NCBI RefSeq assembly: GCF_014205275.1
Contig: NZ_JACHND010000001.1
Span: 1,116,001 to 1,180,000, forward strand
DNA length: 64,000 bases
DNA from: Sphaerisporangium siamense
GTDB taxonomy: Bacteria; Actinomycetota; Actinomycetes; Streptosporangiales; Streptosporangiaceae
Direction of reading: 5' to 3'
The position numbers and the translations under genes are program-made. Positions 61,788 to 64,000 of this stretch are shown here, piece after piece. Positions within the stretch are counted from its first letter, which is position 1, and each line of letters starts with the position of its first letter. Under the pieces are notes generated by a model, which worked only from the letters and a program-made list of their open reading frames with translations, was not told the DNA's origin and searched no databases.

Positions 61788-63044
61788 ATGGGCACCTCCA
61801 GCGCCGACGTGATCGTCATCGGCGGCGGCATCGGCGGCCTCTCCGCCGCGCTCGCCCTGGCCCGCCGGGGCCTGCGGGTCCGGGTGCACGAGCAGGCGTC
61901 CGCGTTCGGCGAGGTCGGCGCCGGCCTCCAGCTCGCGCCGAACTGCACCCGCATCCTGGACCGCTACGGCCTGCTCGGGGAGGCGACCGCCCTCGGCGTG
62001 CTGCCCGAGTCCATGGTCATGAAGGACGCGGTGGACGCCGGGGAGCTGACCCGGCTGGACCTGCGCGACGTCGAACGCCGTTACGGCCACCCCTACCTGG
62101 TGATCCATCGCAGCGACCTGCACGGCATCCTGCTGCGCGCCTGCGACCGGGCGGGCGTCGAGCTGCTGACCGACGCCCGCTGCACGTCGTACGAGAACGT
62201 CGCCGGCGGCGCCCGGGTCCGCTTCGCCGACGGGGGAACCGACGAGGCGGAGGTGGTGATCGCCGCGGACGGGCTGCACTCGGTCGCCCGTGAGCTGCTG
62301 GTCCGCGACGAGCCGGTCAGCTCGGCGTACGTCGCCTACCGCGGCGCCGTGCCGTTCGAGAAGGTGGCCGGCAACGATGTCCACGAGAAGGACGTCGTCG
62401 TGTACGTCGGCCCGCGTTGCCATTTCGTGCAGTATCCGCTGCGGGGCGGCGAAATGTTGAACCAGGTCGCCGTGTTCGAGTCGCGGAAGGCACGGGCCGG
62501 CGAGGAGGACTGGGGCACCCCGGACGAGCTGGACGCGGCGTTCGCGGGCACCTGCGCCCCGGTCCAGAAGGGGTTGCCGTCCATGTGGCGCGACCGGTGG
62601 TGGCGGATGTACGACCGCGACCCGATCATGACCTGGGTGACCGGCAGGATCGCGCTGCTCGGCGACGCGGCGCACCCGCCCCTGCAGTACATGGCGCAGG
62701 GCGCGATCATGGCGATCGAGGACGGCTGGGTGCTCGGCGAGCACGTCGCCGCCCAGGGCGCCCGGCGGACCGGGCACGGCTCGGGCGTCGACTGGGACAA
62801 GGTGCTCGCCGCCTACGAGGCGGTGCGGCCCGAGCACTGCCGCCGGGTCGTCACCACCGCCCGGGCGTGGGGCGACCTGTGGCACCTCGACGGCGACCGG
62901 AGGCTCCGGCGCAACGCCCTCCTCCACGGCCGCGACGTCCACGACTACACGTTCGTCGACTGGATCTTCGGCCCCACCGCACTGACCCCCGAGGACGAAC
63001 CGGAGATGTTCCGCCCCATCCCCCTCGACACCGTGCCCCTGTGA
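61788..63044 (+). CDS. 3-hydroxybenzoate 6-hydroxylase
   Basis: 418 aa FAD monooxygenase. N-terminal VIGGGIGGLSAALAL, DG motif ADGLHSVAR, GD motif LLGDAAHPPLQYMAQGA. Family is shared with salicylate hydroxylase, but the gentisate genes beside it make 3-hydroxybenzoate (to gentisate) the better substrate. ATG 61788 is chosen because GGAAGGA is eight bases upstream; a GTG at 61767 overlapping the previous stop would add seven residues. Confidence 0.9.
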   Translation: MGTSSADVIVIGGGIGGLSAALALARRGLRVRVHEQASAFGEVGAGLQLAPNCTRILDRYGLLGEATALGVLPESMVMKDAVDAGELTRLDLRDVERRYGHPYLVIHRSDLHGILLRACDRAGVELLTDARCTSYENVAGGARVRFADGGTDEAEVVIAADGLHSVARELLVRDEPVSSAYVAYRGAVPFEKVAGNDVHEKDVVVYVGPRCHFVQYPLRGGEMLNQVAVFESRKARAGEEDWGTPDELDAAFAGTCAPVQKGLPSMWRDRWWRMYDRDPIMTWVTGRIALLGDAAHPPLQYMAQGAIMAIEDGWVLGEHVAAQGARRTGHGSGVDWDKVLAAYEAVRPEHCRRVVTTARAWGDLWHLDGDRRLRRNALLHGRDVHDYTFVDWIFGPTALTPEDEPEMFRPIPLDTVPL

Positions 63045-63047
63045 CCC

Positions 63048-63830
63048 TCAGGGGCGGGTCGCGGAGGCCAGGAACATCGGGACGGCGAGGAACAGGCGTC
63101 CTCGCCGTCCGCGTTCCGCCTGTTCCTCGATCCAGCCTCGCGCCTGACGGGCGGTGACGGCTCCCGCGCGCCGCGCGGCGTCGGCGACGCCGGACAGCAT
63201 GGGGAGCAGGGGGAACATGGCCGTGCCGGTGAAGACGCCCGTGTGGACCTCGACCGCCACGTCGGTGAAGCCGGCGTCCAGCAGGAGGTTGCGATACCCG
63301 CGGGCGGCGCGGGGGTTCGTCACGGCGTCAGCCCGGGCGTGGACGATCGTCCGCGTCAGCGACCAATCGTCGGAGTCGATCACGAAGGTGTCCCAGTCCT
63401 GGCCGACGAGGACCACGCGCCCGTCGCGGCCGAGCACGCGCCGCGCCTCGGCGAGGGCCCGCGCCGGGTCGGCGAGCTCGTGGTAGACCTTGTCCGCCCG
63501 GTACCCGGCCGCCTGCCCGTCCTCAAGCGGCAGGTCGCCGGCGTCGCCGAGGCGGACGTCCAGCTCCGGCCCGCGCCGCCGCGCCGCCTCGACCATCCGC
63601 CCGGCCGCGTCGACGCCGATCGCCCGCATGCCTCTGGCGTTCAGCTCGGCGACGGCCCGTCCGGCGCCACAGCCCACGTCCACCACGCACGCCCCGGGAG
63701 CGAGCCGCAACAGCTCGTAGGACCGGTCACGAAGCTCCTTCGCGCCCGGCTGCGCGTCCACGGCGTCCAGCAGGGCGACCAGCGAGGTGACGGGGTCGCC
63801 GGAGGCGCCCGGTGAGGTGTGCGTCGACAT
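63048..63830 (-). CDS. SAM-dependent methyltransferase
   Basis: 260 aa from ATG 63830. Class I fold: motif I VVDVGCGAGRAV, motif II around VDAAGRMVEAARR, then LPLEDG and RVLGRDGRVVLVGQDWD. The C-terminal helix bundle is of UbiE/COQ5-like kind. Substrate unknown. Convergent with the hydroxylase (3 bp) and divergent from a MerR gene. Confidence 0.87.
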   Translation of the reverse strand: MSTHTSPGASGDPVTSLVALLDAVDAQPGAKELRDRSYELLRLAPGACVVDVGCGAGRAVAELNARGMRAIGVDAAGRMVEAARRRGPELDVRLGDAGDLPLEDGQAAGYRADKVYHELADPARALAEARRVLGRDGRVVLVGQDWDTFVIDSDDWSLTRTIVHARADAVTNPRAARGYRNLLLDAGFTDVAVEVHTGVFTGTAMFPLLPMLSGVADAARRAGAVTARQARGWIEEQAERGRRGRLFLAVPMFLASATRP

Positions 63831-63842
63831 GCGCCCCAGCTT

Positions 63843-63857
63843 CCGACTTAATGTCGG
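63843..63857. promoter_or_regulatory. Dyad in the methyltransferase-MerR divergent promoter
   Basis: CCGAC-TTAAT-GTCGG is a perfect 5-bp-arm dyad, with outer CTTC/GAAG arms. It lies in the short gap between the two divergent genes and suits a MerR-type operator. Confidence 0.5.
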
Positions 63858-63915
63858 CATGAAGTCAAGCGGTGATTCCTCTCCTCCGGTCCCGTCCGTG
63901 CCCAGGGAGCGGGCG

Positions 63916-64000
63916 ATGAGCATCGGGGAGATCGCGGCACGGTTCGGCCTGGCGCCGCACGTGCTGCGCCACTGGGAGTCCGTCGGGCTGCTCTCCCCGT
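63916..64000 (+). CDS. MerR-family regulator (truncated by window end)
   Basis: Only the first 28 codons are present: MSIGEIAARFGLAPHVLRHW, then ESVGLLSP, the first helix-turn-helix of a MerR regulator. AGGGAG lies before ATG 63916; an in-frame ATG at 63859 would add 19 residues. Divergent from the methyltransferase, which it may control. Confidence 0.8.
   Translation, partial: MSIGEIAARFGLAPHVLRHWESVGLLSP

Overview
The window is very GC-rich, gene-dense DNA with many GTG starts and ATGA/GTGA stop-start overlaps. It encodes a mycothiol-type maleylpyruvate isomerase, an ECF41 sigma factor, several OmpR/IclR/GntR/TetR/MerR regulators and an NRPS. This points to a filamentous actinobacterium, most likely of the Streptosporangiales/Streptomycetales kind; a genus cannot be assigned from sequence alone. 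No rRNA, tRNA, CRISPR array, insertion sequence or phage gene was recognised. All functions are read from motifs and remembered families; no search was run.

Layout. (1) 1-1.8 kb: end of a molybdate ABC transporter (modB partial, modC). (2) 1.8-5.5 kb: a leftward pair, a GT2-GtrA glycosyltransferase and a large GT39/ArnT-like membrane glycosyltransferase. (3) 5.7-12.1 kb: a cell-envelope phosphorylation module. A two-component system (RR, HK) leads into a VTC-type polyphosphate polymerase, a DUF4956 membrane protein and a CotH-like kinase; a second, orphan RR lies at the far end. (4) 12.1-16.0 kb: a DnaA-box-like cluster, a DHA2 exporter, and an ECF41 sigma factor divergent from its typical partner, a carboxymuconolactone-decarboxylase-family protein. 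(5) 16.2-29.4 kb: an eleven-gene, tightly coupled catabolic operon under a GntR regulator (Zn-dehydrogenase, sugar ABC transporter without ATPase, enolase-superfamily dehydratase, aldehyde dehydrogenase, DUF2804, GlpD-like, GlpK-like, CoA-transferase), substrate unknown. (6) 29.4-30.8 kb: three small leftward genes including a thioredoxin-like [2Fe-2S] ferredoxin. (7) 31.0-32.8 kb: a complete thiocyanate hydrolase operon (beta, alpha, gamma, P15K-like chaperone). (8) 32.8-33.5 kb: a DUF1275 membrane protein.

(9) 33.7-50.3 kb: a small NRPS system. A stand-alone A domain and a stand-alone carrier protein feed a C-A-T-C-A-T synthetase. The first A domain of the synthetase reads as serine and the second has an acidic pocket. 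About 6 kb downstream lie sbnA/sbnB homologues for L-2,3-diaminopropionate (Dap), the natural candidate for that acidic pocket. Between them sit cbtBA (cobalt uptake), an unusual ammonium transporter, and a pgmB/GH65 phosphorylase pair. (10) 50.3-57.4 kb: a complete meta-cleavage pathway (FAD hydroxylase, extradiol dioxygenase, C-C hydrolase, hydratase, acetaldehyde dehydrogenase, aldolase) with TetR and IclR regulators. (11) 58.2-63.0 kb: a gentisate pathway (3-hydroxybenzoate 6-hydroxylase, gentisate dioxygenase, maleylpyruvate isomerase, fumarylpyruvate hydrolase) with an IclR regulator. (12) 63.0-64 kb: a methyltransferase divergent from a truncated MerR gene.

A theme across the window is short tandem duplication. 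At least nine genes or junctions carry 9-62 bp direct repeats, several placed exactly at gene starts or stops: a 62-bp duplication at the modB/modC junction, a 42-bp triplication of the sbnB ribosome-binding site plus start codon, and a 17-bp duplication at the exporter stop. The other theme is aromatic/one-carbon/nitrogen scavenging next to a Ser-Dap peptide pathway that appears not to match a known cluster by memory.
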